Positions 34,884 to 44,949 of a stretch of DNA of 64,000 bases are shown here, in pieces. The stretch is from Pseudomonas mendocina (GTDB lineage Bacteria; Pseudomonadota; Gammaproteobacteria; Pseudomonadales; Pseudomonadaceae), in the NCBI GenBank assembly GCA_037482215.1, contig CP148074.1, positions 3,472,001-3,536,000 of the forward strand, in the 5' to 3' direction. Within the stretch, counting starts at the first letter, position 1; every line of letters begins with the position of its first letter. The translations under genes and the position numbers were made by a program. The notes below the pieces were generated by a model. That model was not told the DNA's origin, searched no databases, and was given only the letters and a program-made list of their open reading frames with translations.

Positions 34884-35335
34884 GTAGCCTGGATTAGCCA
34901 CAGGCGTAATTCGGGGTTCGCTGGCACCGCCACCACCGTAACGGCGGAAACGCTACGCGGTTCCGCCCTACAAGCTACACGCTTAAATCCAGAGAAACTT
35001 CGTCGTAGCCTGGATTAGCCGCAGGCGTAATCCGGGGTTCGCTGGCACCGCCACCTCGTAGGGCGGAAACGCTGCGCGGTTCCGCCCTACGAGGTGCACG
35101 CTTAAATCCAGAGAAACCTCGTCGTAGCCTGGATTAGCCGCAGGCGTAATCCGGGTTTCGCAAGCACAGCCACCACCGCAACAGCGGAAACGCTGCGCGG
35201 TTCCGCCCTACGAGGTGCACGCTTAAATCCAGAGAAACTTCGTCGTAGCCTGGATTAGCCGCAGGCGTAATCCGGGGTTCGCTGGCACCGCCACCACCGC
35301 AACGGCGGAAACGCTGCGCGGTTCCGCCCTACCAG
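34884..35335. repeat. four tandem copies of a ~120-bp intergenic repeat
   Basis: Units begin with GTAGCCTGGATTAG at 34884, 35005, 35124 and 35245; the first three are 121, 119 and 121 bp and the last is cut to about 91 bp. Each unit contains an imperfect palindrome (CCTGGATTA/TAATCCGGG) and a GC-rich hairpin (GGCGGAAACGC/GCGGTTCCGCC). The units are highly similar but carry scattered differences, so they are not a recent assembly artefact. The array fills the gap between ptxS and rlhA and ends a few bases before the rlhA stop codon. Similar sequences are dispersed in Pseudomonas genomes. Confidence 0.92.
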
Positions 35336-35339
35336 CGAC

Positions 35340-37340
35340 TTACTTGCGCTTAATAGTCTTAAGCAGGTCTTCAGGGGTGATGTAACCCACCGCACCGCCC
35401 GTGCTTTGCAGGCTGCCGGGCTGCGGCTGATTGAGGATGTGCCCTTTCATCTTGCCGATGATGTGCATTTCACAGGGTTTGCAGTCGAACTTCAGGGTCA
35501 GCACTTCGTCCTGATGGATCAGTTGCATCGGTGCGACCTTGGTGCGCACACCGGTCACGCCCTTGGCCTGTTTCGGGCACAGGTTGAAGGAGAAACGCAG
35601 GCAGTGCTTGGTGATCATCACCGGCACTTCGCCCGCTTCTTCGTGGGCCTCGTAAGCCGCATCAATCAACTGCACGCCGTAACGGTGATAGAAGGCGCGG
35701 GCCTTCTCGTTGTAGACGTTGGCAAGGAAGGTCAGGTGCGACTCTGGGTACACCGGCGGCGGCACGCTGACAGGCTTACGGAAACCGCGTGGATGCGCCG
35801 CTACACGGGCCTGAGTCAGCGCCTCAATTGCTTCACGGCGCAAGGATTTCAGCTGTGAACCGGGGATAAACGGCACCGCTTCCGACTCCACCTGCACATT
35901 CGTAGCGAAGTAAATGGTGGTACCCAGTTTGCCCAGGGTGTCAGTCAACTGCTCGCGGGCTTGCTCGGCATCTTTAGCCGCAGCAAACGGACCAGTGAGC
36001 GTCACCGTAGCGCTCACGTTGTCTTCACTGGTCACGGTGAGTTGCAACTGATCCGCACTGCAACGGGCCAACCAGTTCACCGCAACGCGGCGCTCAGCAG
36101 AGGTCTTCAACAGCGCCTGCTGCCAGTTGTGGTCGAGGTTGCGGTTAAGCGTATGCAGCGGACGCAGACGGAACATGGCCTCCGGCATTTCATTCGGCTC
36201 TACGCGGTAGCGGTAACGCGGTTGGCCCTCTTCTTCAAACTGCTCTTTCAGCTCGGCGATATTGGCGCGGAAGCCCACCACCTCACGCTTAACCAACACG
36301 TTAAGGCCATCACCGTTGGACAACGGCGTGTCAGTCACGGCGATCAAATCGCGCTTGTTGACCTTTTCCACCTGCCCCACTGGCAAACCGGTGAAGGTCG
36401 GCGAATCGAAGGCGCCGATATCAATCTTGCGCTCAGTGACGAAATAGTCGGTGCTGCCACGGTGAAACGTCTTTTCCGCATCCGGCTTGAAGAAGTGTTC
36501 AGTGCGGCCGCTGGAGGCGCGGGCCAGGTGTGGACGCTGCTCAAGAATGGCATCCAGTTCCTGACGGTAATGAGCAGTGATGTTCTTCACGTAGCTCATG
36601 TCTTTGTAGCGCCCCTCGATCTTGAAGGAACGCACACCGGCATCCACCAGATGAATCAGGTTGGCGGTCTGGTTGTTGTCCTTCATCGACAGCAAATGCT
36701 TGTCGTAGGCCACCACGCGGCCCTGATCGTCCTTCAGTGTGTACGGCAAGCGGCAGGCTTGCGAGCAGTCACCACGGTTGGCGCTGCGCCCGGTCTGCGC
36801 ATGGGAGATGTTGCACTGGCCAGAGAACGCCACACACAGCGCACCGTGGATAAAGAACTCGATGGCGGAATCAACGTTCTCGCAAATCTCACGCACCTGT
36901 TGCAGGTTCAACTCCCGGGCCAGCACCAGCTGGGAGAACCCTGCATTGTCGAGGAACTTGGCCTTATCCAGCGTGCGGATATCGCACTGGGTACTGGCGT
37001 GAATTTCAATGGGCGGCAGGTCCATTTCCATCACACCCATATCCTGCACAATCACCGCATCCACACCGGCTTCATAAAGCTGCCAGATCAGTTGACGCGC
37101 AGGCTCCACTTCATCGTCATGCAGAATGGTGTTGATGGTGACAAACACCCGCGCATGGAACAGGTGCGCAAACTCCACCAGATCCGCAATGTCGGCCAGG
37201 CTATTGCTCGCGTTATGCCGCGCACCAAAGCTGGGGCCACCGATATAAACGGCATCGGCGCCGTGCAGAATGGCCTCCTTGGCAATGGCGGCATCACGGG
37301 CCGGGCTCAACAATTCGAGGTGGTGCTTGGGCAAGGACAT
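35340..37340 (-). CDS. rlhA: U32 family 23S rRNA hydroxylation protein RlhA-like (YdcP)
   Basis: This 666-residue protein has the peptidase U32 signature ([19 protein letters not shown]), then [15 protein letters not shown], and the N-terminal [28 protein letters not shown]. The length is that of E. coli RlhA/YdcP (about 653) rather than TrhP/YegQ (about 450). RlhA is needed for 5-hydroxycytidine formation at C2501 of 23S rRNA, with prephenate as a link in E. coli. The conserved cysteines in the middle may bind an iron-sulfur cluster. The gene is divergent from polB. The name is inferred from family and length. Confidence 0.85.
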   Translation of the reverse strand: MSLPKHHLELLSPARDAAIAKEAILHGADAVYIGGPSFGARHNASNSLADIADLVEFAHLFHARVFVTINTILHDDEVEPARQLIWQLYEAGVDAVIVQDMGVMEMDLPPIEIHASTQCDIRTLDKAKFLDNAGFSQLVLARELNLQQVREICENVDSAIEFFIHGALCVAFSGQCNISHAQTGRSANRGDCSQACRLPYTLKDDQGRVVAYDKHLLSMKDNNQTANLIHLVDAGVRSFKIEGRYKDMSYVKNITAHYRQELDAILEQRPHLARASSGRTEHFFKPDAEKTFHRGSTDYFVTERKIDIGAFDSPTFTGLPVGQVEKVNKRDLIAVTDTPLSNGDGLNVLVKREVVGFRANIAELKEQFEEEGQPRYRYRVEPNEMPEAMFRLRPLHTLNRNLDHNWQQALLKTSAERRVAVNWLARCSADQLQLTVTSEDNVSATVTLTGPFAAAKDAEQAREQLTDTLGKLGTTIYFATNVQVESEAVPFIPGSQLKSLRREAIEALTQARVAAHPRGFRKPVSVPPPVYPESHLTFLANVYNEKARAFYHRYGVQLIDAAYEAHEEAGEVPVMITKHCLRFSFNLCPKQAKGVTGVRTKVAPMQLIHQDEVLTLKFDCKPCEMHIIGKMKGHILNQPQPGSLQSTGGAVGYITPEDLLKTIKRK

Positions 37341-37436
37341 GGCGGACTAATCTGTCAGGGAAATCGAACCGCGCATTTTACCCTTAATTGCACATTTGTC
37401 TGTGCCCGCCTGGATGAAATACCGCCAGCCGACACA

Positions 37437-37452
37437 CTGTATAGGCATACAG
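37437..37452. promoter_or_regulatory. LexA (SOS) box upstream of polB
   Basis: CTGTATAGGCATACAG matches the CTG-N10-CAG LexA operator with the expected TAT/ATA flanks. It lies 48 bp before the GTG start of polB and 97 bp before the rlhA start on the other strand. Confidence 0.88.
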
Positions 37453-37499
37453 ACCAGAGACACGTAGAATCAGCGCCTTATTCGTTCGAGGTAATTGCG

Positions 37500-39863
37500 G
37501 TGGACTTACAACAGGGCTTTCTTCTGACCCGACACTGGCGCGACACGCCGGACGGGACGCAGGTGGAGTTCTGGCTGGCCACCGACGATGGCCCGCGACG
37601 CATCCGCATTCCGCAGCAAACCTCCGTTGCGTTTATACCCGCCGAACAGCAGGACAAAGCGCTGGCGGTGATCAGCAAAGAAAAAGGCGCTGAGCTGCGC
37701 CCGCTTAGCCTGAAAGATTTTCGCCACCGCCCGGTTGTGGGCCTCTACTGCCAGCAACACCATCAGCTAATTGATCTGGAAAAGCAGCTGATCCGCGCCG
37801 GTGTGGATATCTACGAAGCCGACGTGCGCCCACCCGAGCGCTACCTGATGGAGCGTTTTATCAACGCACCGGTGCTGTTTGGCGGCCAAGCCGATGCCAG
37901 CGGCGTACTGCTCAACGCCCAGATCAAACCCACACAAGACTATCGCCCTGCCCTCAAACTGGCCTCGCTGGATATCGAAACCAGCGAGTTTGACGAGCTG
38001 TATTCCATCGGCATCCACGGCTGCGGCCAGCGTCAGGTATACATGCTGGGTCGCGCCAAAGAAGACGATGCGCCGGTGGATTTTGCTCTGGAGTTCTGCG
38101 CCACCCGCGCCGAGCTGCTGCAACGCCTGAATCACTGGATACAAACCCACGACCCGGACGCCATCATTGGCTGGAACGTGGTTCAGTTCGACTTCCGCGT
38201 GCTGCACAAACACTCCCGCGAACTCGGCGTACCCTTGCTGCTTGGGCGCGATGGCAGCGAAATACAGTGGCGGGAGCACGGCAGCGGCAATAACCACTAC
38301 TTCGCCAACGTGGCCGGGCGGCTGATCATCGACGGCATCGAAGCGCTGCGCTCGGCCACTTGGTCGTTCCCTTCATTCAGCCTGGAAAACGTCGCGCAAA
38401 CCCTGCTCGGCACCGGCAAAGACATCTCCACACCCTACCAGCGCATGGACGAAATCAACCGCATGTTCGCCGAGGACAAACCGGCGCTGGCCCGCTACAA
38501 CCTGCGCGACTGCGAGCTGGTCACAGAGATTTTCGCCAAGACCGACATCCTCAACTTCCTGCTCGAGCGCGCCACCGTCACCGGCCTGCCCGCCGACCGT
38601 ATGGGCGGCTCGGTGGCAGCATTCGAGCACCTGTACATGCCGCTGATGCACCGCCTGGGCTTTGTTGCGCCAAACCTGCGCGATAAAGCCCCCCACACCA
38701 GCCCCGGCGGCTTTGTGATGGACTCACAACCGGGCCTGTATGAATCGGTGTTGGTGCTGGATTACAAAAGCCTGTATCCGTCGATTATCCGCACCTTCCT
38801 GATCGACCCTGTGGGGCTAATCGAAGGCCTGCGCCAGCCGGATGATGCACACTCGGTGGAAGGCTTTCGCGGCGGCCGTTTCTCCCGCACCCAACATGCG
38901 CTGCCGTCGATTGTTGAGCGCGTATGGCAAGGCCGCGAGGCGGCAAAACGGGAGAAAAACGCCCCACTCTCGCAAGCCCTGAAAATCATCATGAACGCCT
39001 TCTACGGTGTGCTGGGTTCCAGCGGCTGCCGATTCTTTGATACGCGCCTGGCCTCCTCCATCACCCTGCGCGGCCACCAGATCATGGGCCGCACCCGCGA
39101 GCTGATAGAGGCCGAAGGTTATACAGTGATCTACGGCGACACCGACTCCACCTTCGTCTGGCTCAAACGCCCCCACAACGAAGAAGACGCTGCCCGCATC
39201 GGCCGCGCACTGGTGGCCAAGGTCAACCAATGGTGGAAGGATCATCTGCTTAAAGAATTCGGCCTCACCAGCGCCCTGGAGCTGCAGTACGAAAGCCATT
39301 ACACACGCTTCCTCATGCCCACCATTCGCGGCGCGGATGAAGGCAGCAAAAAGCGCTATGCAGGCTTAGTGACACGCGCAGACGGCAGCCACGATATAGT
39401 CTTCAAGGGCCTGGAAACCGTACGCAGCGACTGGTCGCCGCTGGCACAACAATTCCAGCGTGAACTGTACGAAAAAATCTTCCTGCGTCAGCCCTATCAG
39501 GCCTACGTGCGCGACTACGTTGAACGCACGCTTTCCGGCGAGTTTGACCACTTGCTGGTCTACCGCAAACGCCTGCGCCGCCAGCTCAGCGACTACGAAC
39601 GCAACGTCCCCCCACAAGTCCGCGCCGCCCGCCTCGCCGACGAACACAACGCCGCCCACGGCCGCCCATTGCAATACCAGAACGGCGGCTGGATCAACTA
39701 CGTCATCACCACCAGCGGCCCCCAACCCCTGGAAGCCCTCAGCGCGCCGATGGATTACGAGCATTACCTCAGCAAGCAACTACAGCCGGTGGCGGATGCG
39801 ATATTGCCGTTTGTGGATGATGATTTCGGGACGTTGGTTGGGGGGCAGTTGGGGTTGTTCTGA
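37500..39863 (+). CDS. polB: DNA polymerase II (PolB), family B
   Basis: This 787-residue protein has the family B layout: a 3'-5' exonuclease domain with [15 protein letters not shown] (DxE) and [13 protein letters not shown], then polymerase motifs [15 protein letters not shown] and [12 protein letters not shown]. Length matches E. coli Pol II (783). The start is a GTG at 37500, preceded by GAGG about 9 bp upstream; the frame stays open far upstream, but that region is antisense to rlhA and is not coding here. Pol II acts in replication restart and translesion synthesis. A LexA box upstream indicates SOS induction. Confidence 0.95.
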   Translation: MDLQQGFLLTRHWRDTPDGTQVEFWLATDDGPRRIRIPQQTSVAFIPAEQQDKALAVISKEKGAELRPLSLKDFRHRPVVGLYCQQHHQLIDLEKQLIRAGVDIYEADVRPPERYLMERFINAPVLFGGQADASGVLLNAQIKPTQDYRPALKLASLDIETSEFDELYSIGIHGCGQRQVYMLGRAKEDDAPVDFALEFCATRAELLQRLNHWIQTHDPDAIIGWNVVQFDFRVLHKHSRELGVPLLLGRDGSEIQWREHGSGNNHYFANVAGRLIIDGIEALRSATWSFPSFSLENVAQTLLGTGKDISTPYQRMDEINRMFAEDKPALARYNLRDCELVTEIFAKTDILNFLLERATVTGLPADRMGGSVAAFEHLYMPLMHRLGFVAPNLRDKAPHTSPGGFVMDSQPGLYESVLVLDYKSLYPSIIRTFLIDPVGLIEGLRQPDDAHSVEGFRGGRFSRTQHALPSIVERVWQGREAAKREKNAPLSQALKIIMNAFYGVLGSSGCRFFDTRLASSITLRGHQIMGRTRELIEAEGYTVIYGDTDSTFVWLKRPHNEEDAARIGRALVAKVNQWWKDHLLKEFGLTSALELQYESHYTRFLMPTIRGADEGSKKRYAGLVTRADGSHDIVFKGLETVRSDWSPLAQQFQRELYEKIFLRQPYQAYVRDYVERTLSGEFDHLLVYRKRLRRQLSDYERNVPPQVRAARLADEHNAAHGRPLQYQNGGWINYVITTSGPQPLEALSAPMDYEHYLSKQLQPVADAILPFVDDDFGTLVGGQLGLF

Positions 39864-40437
39864 ATGTAGGTTCCTCTTGCTCAGGCGAGATCCCGAAGCA
39901 TCGTGTTGCCTGTCCGTTTGGGTTGCGCCCCTTACGGTCGCCTCACTTTTCTTTGCGTGCACACCGCACAAAAGAAAAGTAAGCAAAAGAAATGCACCCC
40001 AGCATCCGGGTTTCGCTACGCGAAACTTCCCGCACTCCGGCACTGCTCCAGGGGCCGTCGTACAAGGGCCATCCATGGCCCTTTACGACTCTCGCCGCAT
40101 CCATGCGGCTCACTCCCCTACACAGCACCTGCGTTTGGCCTTCTGATGGGGGCTTGGGTGGGGCTCACACAACCGTGAAGACTCTGGAGCTGCATGGATG
40201 CAACTGACACATAGGTGGGTAAGCCTTCGGCCTTACACCACCCTACAAAAGCCCACGAACCGTAGGGTGGCGTAAGTCTGCGAAGCAGATTACCCACCAA
40301 TGGCACGAACATTATGCTGCGAAAAATCAGTGTTCCACTATCCGCAAGAACACTAAAAATGGCTCCTTCTGATGGGTGACCATAACGGGGCCCAAAAGGC
40401 TTAGTGGCCACGTAATAAAAAGAGTCTAGCGCTTGTA
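39864..40437. repeat. intergenic repeat cluster after polB
   Basis: The 574-bp gap holds dispersed Pseudomonas-type repeat sequence. From about 39917 to 40150 it has an ACTTTTCTTTG/CAAAAGAAAAGT inverted element, a long hairpin with arms at 40057-40072 and 40075-40089 (one bulge), and a GCCGCAT/ATGCGGC hairpin at 40094-40109. From about 40206 to 40300 it has GTAGGGTGG/CCACC-type palindromes. The segment 40270-40390 recurs in diverged form at 40877-40990. No credible gene lies in it. Confidence 0.75.
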
Positions 40438-40827
40438 TTAATCCTCATTTATGCCGCTAACAATCCTTCGGACTGAGGGTCTTGTGTACTTCTCCGTAGG
40501 ATCTGTTTCCGGTAAGTCCTCGCTTCGCCTCCACTCCCCGTCATCAAAAGCTTGATATATAGAAAATGCAGGCTGGAGAGTCGCCTCTAGCATCCCCAGA
40601 TCAGTGATAGCGGTAAAAACGCCATTCATAACATCGCTACAGAATTCATAGCCGAAAGACTGAGCCAGATAACTTTCAGCTACAAACCACGATATTTCAT
40701 TCAATGCTTGTGCACGACTAACATTGAAACACGTGCAGATACTCTGAAGCTCATCCAACGCTATACCATCTTTACTGGCCTGAACACACAACTCCATCAG
40801 AGTACCTTTGGGCAACACTAAGAGCAT
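40438..40827 (-). CDS. orphan hypothetical protein
   Basis: The protein is about 129 residues: MLLVLPKGTLMELCVQASKDG, an acidic helical middle (LDELQSICTCFNVSRAQALNEISWFVAESYLAQSFGYEF) and a C-terminal polar tail. I do not recognise a family. The start at 40827 is chosen because AAAGG lies about 9 bp upstream; an ATG at 40836 would place that site too close. Base composition is lower in GC than the flanks, and the gene stands alone between two diverged direct copies of a repeat. It may be a late acquisition, or possibly a small cargo or immunity-type gene; that is speculation. Confidence 0.55.
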   Translation of the reverse strand: MLLVLPKGTLMELCVQASKDGIALDELQSICTCFNVSRAQALNEISWFVAESYLAQSFGYEFCSDVMNGVFTAITDLGMLEATLQPAFSIYQAFDDGEWRRSEDLPETDPTEKYTRPSVRRIVSGINED

Positions 40828-41173
40828 GAGATGCATCCTTTGTCATTGATCTGACATCCTGTCCCGTCAGATAACTCAATAGTGGGTAGCCAGCAAAGCA
40901 GACTAGCCGCCAATCACACGAACATTCATACGGAAATAAGCCGGGAACACAACTCGTAAAAACACCGCAAAATGCCCCTTCCGGGCACGCCCCCGGAGCG
41001 AAGCGCAGGGCCGAATGACGGGGCAAGATTTTTTGGTTTCATTTTATGGGCCGGCCAACCGGTAACTGACAAAAGAAACTCGCCCGAGAAGGGCGAAACC
41101 CTTTTAAAAGCCAAACGTCACCTACGAGACCAACGCCAACTGCTTTACCAATTGGCGCAGCTTCAATCTCACC
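40828..41173. repeat. intergenic repeat remnants
   Basis: The 346-bp gap carries a diverged copy (about 40877-40990) of sequence also found at 40270-40390. It is followed by a block (about 41011-41130: GCCGAATGACGGGGCAAG, a T-rich stretch, then CTCGCCCGAGAAGGGCGAAA) of a type dispersed in Pseudomonas genomes. No gene is visible. Confidence 0.65.
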
Positions 41174-42067
41174 TCACGCCACTTCCACCTCAGCCTTCGG
41201 CCTAGGCTTCCGAAACACCAACACATTCCCCACCATCACCAGCGCCAGCCCGAACAACGCCGCCGTCGTCCACTGATAACCCTCCGCAAACACTGAGATA
41301 TTCAGCGCCACCACCGGGAACAATACAGTGCAATAAGCCGCCCGCTCCGGCCCCATGCGCCCGACTAGCGTCAGGTAAGCGGTAAAACCAATCACCGAGC
41401 CGGGGATGGCGAGGAACAGCAGGCTGCCGACATAACGCGTCGTCCATTCAAAACCGAACGGTGTGCCCATCACCACACACAGCGCCACCAGCATCAGTGC
41501 GCCGTAGAGCATGCTCCAGGCATTGGTGGTCAACGGCCTGAAACCGGCTTTCTGTTGCAGGCTGGAGAGCATATTCCCTGCGGAGAAACATAAGGTGCCG
41601 AGCATGGCTAAACCGATGCCCAACAGGCTTTCGCGACTGGCTTCATGACCGGCCAGCTCCGGCCAGAACAGAAAGCCCAGCCCGAGCAAACCGAAGCCGC
41701 CACCGATCAGCACATTGGCGGAGATTTTCTGCTTGAAGAACAACCACGAATTCAGCGAATTCCACAGCGTGGCCATGGAGAAGATCACCGCAATCAGTCC
41801 ACTTGGAATCCAGCGGCTGGCGTTGTAGAAGCAAATGAAATTGAGGCAGAACAGCGCCAGCCCTTGCAGCAGACACAGGGTCTGCCCGCGTCGGTCAAGA
41901 CGTTGCAGGCGGCCAGTGAGCAGCAGGAAGGCGAACAGCACCAGCGCTGCCAAGCCGAAGCGGTAGGCGATGGAAGCGGTAATCGCCACATCGCCCAGCT
42001 GCATTTTCAGGGCAATCCAGGTGGTGCCCCAGATCAGTACGGTCAACAGGTAGAGCGAAATGTTCAT
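41174..42067 (-). CDS. EamA/DMT-family transporter
   Basis: This 297-residue membrane protein has ten predicted helices in two EamA repeats. It begins MNISLYLLTVLIWGTTWIALKMQLG, with ASIAYRFGLAALVLFAFLLL in the first half and NAWSMLYGALMLVALCVVMG and IPGSVIGFTAYLTLVGRMGPERAAY in the second. Such proteins export amino acids, purines or other metabolites; the substrate is unknown. GAGGAG stands 7 bp before the ATG at 42067. It lies 72 bp downstream of arsH on the same strand, but a role in arsenic metabolism is not implied by the sequence. Confidence 0.88.
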   Translation of the reverse strand: MNISLYLLTVLIWGTTWIALKMQLGDVAITASIAYRFGLAALVLFAFLLLTGRLQRLDRRGQTLCLLQGLALFCLNFICFYNASRWIPSGLIAVIFSMATLWNSLNSWLFFKQKISANVLIGGGFGLLGLGFLFWPELAGHEASRESLLGIGLAMLGTLCFSAGNMLSSLQQKAGFRPLTTNAWSMLYGALMLVALCVVMGTPFGFEWTTRYVGSLLFLAIPGSVIGFTAYLTLVGRMGPERAAYCTVLFPVVALNISVFAEGYQWTTAALFGLALVMVGNVLVFRKPRPKAEVEVA

Positions 42068-42139
42068 CAACAGACTCCTCACAGATGCGAGTAGTCTGCC
42101 GCACATCCCACTCAAAGCGATTGCATAACCTTGCGCTTT

Positions 42140-42826
42140 TTAAATCGACTGTTGATTCACTCTGCGTGAAAGCTCCTCCGCCGTCTCCTTACGCTCGGAA
42201 TAGCGATCCACCAGCTCCGGCTTATCCCGCAGTAGCAGGGTGAAGCGCACCAGTTCTTCCATCACGTCCACCACACGGTCGTAGTAAGAAGACGGCTTCA
42301 TCCGCCCCGCTTCGTCGAACTCCAGAAACGCCTTGGCCACGGAGGATTGATTGGGGATGGTGAACATGCGCATCCAGCGCCCCAGTACGCGCATCTGGTT
42401 GACCGCATTGAACGACTGCGAGCCGCCGCACACCTGCATCAGCGCCAGGGTTTTGCCCTGAGTCGGACGAATTGCGCCCATGGTCAGGGGAATCCAGTCG
42501 ATCTGGGACTTGAACACGCCGGTCATTGCACCGTGGCGCTCGGGCGAGCACCAGACCATGCCTTCTGCCCACAGCACCTTCTCTCGCAGCTCCTGCACTT
42601 TGGGGTGATCCTCCGGCGCATCATCCGGCAGCGGCAAGCCGCTGGGATTGAAGATGTAGGTCTCGGCACCAAAGGCTTGCAGCAAGCGCGCCGCCTCTTC
42701 TGTGAGCAAGCGGCTATAGGAGCGCTCGCGGGTGGAACCGTACAGCAGCAGGATGCGCGGTTTCTCACCGCTGATTGCCGGGATTTTCAGCAGCTCGGGA
42801 TCAATATTGGGCAGGTCGGCAGGCAT
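42140..42826 (-). CDS. arsH: ArsH NADPH-dependent flavoprotein
   Basis: This 228-residue flavodoxin-like protein has the FMN-binding [60 protein letters not shown] and [25 protein letters not shown], all typical of ArsH. ArsH oxidises trivalent organoarsenicals and can also reduce quinones. GGAG stands just upstream of the ATG. It is the last gene of arsR-arsC-arsH, 13 bp after arsC. Confidence 0.94.
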   Translation of the reverse strand: MPADLPNIDPELLKIPAISGEKPRILLLYGSTRERSYSRLLTEEAARLLQAFGAETYIFNPSGLPLPDDAPEDHPKVQELREKVLWAEGMVWCSPERHGAMTGVFKSQIDWIPLTMGAIRPTQGKTLALMQVCGGSQSFNAVNQMRVLGRWMRMFTIPNQSSVAKAFLEFDEAGRMKPSSYYDRVVDVMEELVRFTLLLRDKPELVDRYSERKETAEELSRRVNQQSI

Positions 42827-42839
42827 AAAAACTCCAAAA

Positions 42840-43310
42840 TCAAAGGCTAGCGATACGGCTCAGCTCAGCGTGCAGGGCCTCACGGCTCAAGGTAGTGGGC
42901 TGTGCGTCAAAGAACGCCTGCACGCGGCGGCGAATGATGGCGACGCATTGATCAAATGCAGCCTCGATTTGCTCCGGGGTACCTTCCACATCGGACGGGT
43001 CAGACAGGCCCCAATGCGCCTTTTGCGCGGCACCGAAGTACACCGGGCAGGCTTCTCCGGCAGCTTTGTCACAAACGGTGATGACGATGGCCGGGTTCAG
43101 CGCTTCATGCGCATCCGTGCCTTTGCTGCTGAGGCCCGTCACCGGCACACCAGCACGCTGTAAGGCTTCAATCGCCAGCGGGTGCACTTCACCCTTAGGG
43201 AAGCTGCCCGCACTGTGGCCACGAAAACCTGCGGGTGCCAGTTGGTTGAAGATGGCCTCAGACAGAATGCTGCGGCAGCTGTTGGCGGTGCACAGGAAAA
43301 GTACGTCCAT
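42840..43310 (-). CDS. arsC: arsenate reductase ArsC (low-molecular-weight phosphatase type)
   Basis: This 156-residue protein has the CX5R phosphatase loop in [20 protein letters not shown] near the N-terminus, followed by [18 protein letters not shown] and [16 protein letters not shown]. It belongs to the LMW protein tyrosine phosphatase-like class of arsenate reductases, reducing As(V) to As(III) for export by Acr3. The start at 43310 fits the family N-terminus; an upstream TTG is less likely. It lies 30 bp after arsR. Confidence 0.93.
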   Translation of the reverse strand: MDVLFLCTANSCRSILSEAIFNQLAPAGFRGHSAGSFPKGEVHPLAIEALQRAGVPVTGLSSKGTDAHEALNPAIVITVCDKAAGEACPVYFGAAQKAHWGLSDPSDVEGTPEQIEAAFDQCVAIIRRRVQAFFDAQPTTLSREALHAELSRIASL

Positions 43311-43340
43311 GACTCTTTCAACTCTCAAGAAGTAAATGAA

Positions 43341-43700
43341 TTAACCGCATGCACCCAGGCGTTCCGGCCTGTTGCGCATGTTTTTCAGCTTGTCGCTGTT
43401 ATCTGCCAGCCATTGCTGATTGGCCTGCAACGTGGTGTTCAGCACCTGTACGGCCCACTCGGGCAGCTCCGGGTGAAGGCGGTAATAGACCCACTGGCCG
43501 CTGCGGCGGTCTTGCAGCAGACCACAGTTGCGCAGTTGGGCCAGATGGCGGGAGATTTTCGGCTGACTGTCATCCAGCGCCGCCATCAGCTCGCAGACGC
43601 ATAACTCGCCTTCAGCAGCGATCAACAGCGCCATGCGCACGCGGGTTTCATCTGCCAGGCACTTAAACAAGGTCAGCGGATCAATGGCTTCCGTTTGCAT
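43341..43700 (-). CDS. arsR: ArsR arsenic-responsive repressor
   Basis: This 119-residue ArsR/SmtB protein has the metalloid-binding ELCVCEL motif in the recognition helix region (LIAAEGELCVCELMAALDDSQPKISRHLAQLRNCGLL), followed by RRSGQWVYYRL. The start at 43700 gives the family length; an upstream extension adds residues not typical of the family. It is the first gene of arsR-arsC-arsH, divergent from acr3, with AT-rich operator-like sequence between them. Confidence 0.93.
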   Translation of the reverse strand: MQTEAIDPLTLFKCLADETRVRMALLIAAEGELCVCELMAALDDSQPKISRHLAQLRNCGLLQDRRSGQWVYYRLHPELPEWAVQVLNTTLQANQQWLADNSDKLKNMRNRPERLGACG

Positions 43701-43727
43701 TTCCACACCTACCGATAAATTCGATTT

Positions 43728-43773
43728 GCCGAATATACAGATTTCCATATATCTTGAAAACCATATATTCAAC
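43728..43773. promoter_or_regulatory. probable ArsR operator/promoter region
   Basis: The gap between arsR and acr3 contains GAATATA and TATATTC flanking an AT-rich stretch, with two direct copies of CCATATAT. This resembles the symmetrical AT-rich operators of ArsR repressors and probably covers both divergent promoters. Confidence 0.5.
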
Positions 43774-43789
43774 TCACCGGTATTTGATC

Positions 43790-44845
43790 ATGTCTGAACC
43801 AACCGCTTCCTCTTCATCAGCGCCGTTAGGGCGCTTTGAGCGTTATCTGTCAGTTTGGGTATTACTGTGTATGGTCGTCGGTACCCTGCTCGGCCTCTAC
43901 GCGCCTAGCGCTGCACAGACTATTGGCAGCCTTGAAGTGGCTCACGTGAATCTGCCGGTCGGCGTGCTGATCTGGGTGATGATCATCCCCATGCTGATGA
44001 AAATTGACTTCCGCGGGCTCAACGAGATCTACCAGCAACGCGCTGGCATGGCCGTCACCCTGACCGTGAACTGGCTGATCAAACCCTTCACCATGGCGTT
44101 TCTGGCCTGGCTGTTTTTGCGTCATGTGTTTGCCGACTGGCTGCCTGCTGATCAGATCGACAGCTATGTGGCGGGCCTGATTCTGCTGGGCGCGGCGCCC
44201 TGCACGGCGATGGTGTTTGTGTGGAGCAACCTGTGCAGCGGCAACGCTAACTTCACCCTGAGCCAGGTGGCGATTAATGACCTGGTAATGGTGTTTGCCT
44301 TTGCCCCCATCGTCGCCCTGCTGCTGGGCGTTTCGGCGATTCCGGTGCCGTGGGCCACTCTGCTGTTGTCGGTGGTGATGTACATCATCATTCCGCTGAT
44401 CATTGCCCAATGGCTACGCGCCCGGTTGCTGCGTCGTGGTGAGGAGGCGTTCAACAACGCCCTCAAACGCCTAGCTCCAGCCTCTATCATTGCTCTGCTG
44501 GCTACACTGCTTCTGCTGTTCTCTTTCCAGGGCCGGAACATCGTTGAACAGCCTCTGATCATCGCCCTGCTGTCCGTGCCGATTCTGTTGCAGACACTGT
44601 TTATCGCCGCGCTGGGCTACTGGATGTGCCGCACGCTGAAAGTACGTCACGATATCGCAGGCCCCGCAGCCATGATCGGCGCCTCCAACTTCTTTGAGCT
44701 GGCTGTAGCGGTGGCGATCGTTCTGTACGGTTTCAACTCAGGCGCGGCGCTGGCCACAGTGGTCGGTGTTCTGATCGAAGTACCGGTGATGCTCTGGCTG
44801 GTGCAACAAATCAACCGCAGCAAGGTCTGGTACGAATCGCGCTGA
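43790..44845 (+). CDS. acr3: Acr3 arsenite efflux permease
   Basis: This 351-residue membrane protein has about ten helices and the BASS-family Acr3 features: LPVGVLIWVMIIPMLMKIDF, and LILLGAAPCTAMVFVWSNLCSGN with the conserved functional Cys, and IGASNFFELAVAVAI with the conserved Glu. It exports arsenite using the proton motive force. The start at 43790 fits the family; an ATG at 43754 would overlap the operator region. It is read away from arsR-arsC-arsH. Confidence 0.94.
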   Translation: MSEPTASSSSAPLGRFERYLSVWVLLCMVVGTLLGLYAPSAAQTIGSLEVAHVNLPVGVLIWVMIIPMLMKIDFRGLNEIYQQRAGMAVTLTVNWLIKPFTMAFLAWLFLRHVFADWLPADQIDSYVAGLILLGAAPCTAMVFVWSNLCSGNANFTLSQVAINDLVMVFAFAPIVALLLGVSAIPVPWATLLLSVVMYIIIPLIIAQWLRARLLRRGEEAFNNALKRLAPASIIALLATLLLLFSFQGRNIVEQPLIIALLSVPILLQTLFIAALGYWMCRTLKVRHDIAGPAAMIGASNFFELAVAVAIVLYGFNSGAALATVVGVLIEVPVMLWLVQQINRSKVWYESR

Positions 44846-44949
44846 ATCCATCCTGCTGCGAGGCCAATTGCACAAACTTGCGCTTTTGTTCTGCAAGGGG
44901 CTGGCAGCCGCTCAAGCCAAGCGTAGGATGATTAGCGGAAGGAGGAGCT

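Noticed and set aside
34884..35335. A CRISPR-like appearance of the regular repeats
   Set aside because: The units are about 120 bp and repeat along their whole length, without short direct repeats and unique spacers, and no cas genes are nearby.
35961..37499. A long open frame upstream of and in frame with polB, which would give a protein of about 1300 residues
   Set aside because: It is antisense to rlhA over its whole length; PolB homology begins at the GTG at 37500 with a good ribosome binding site and a LexA box just upstream. High-GC genes commonly leave open frames on the opposite strand.
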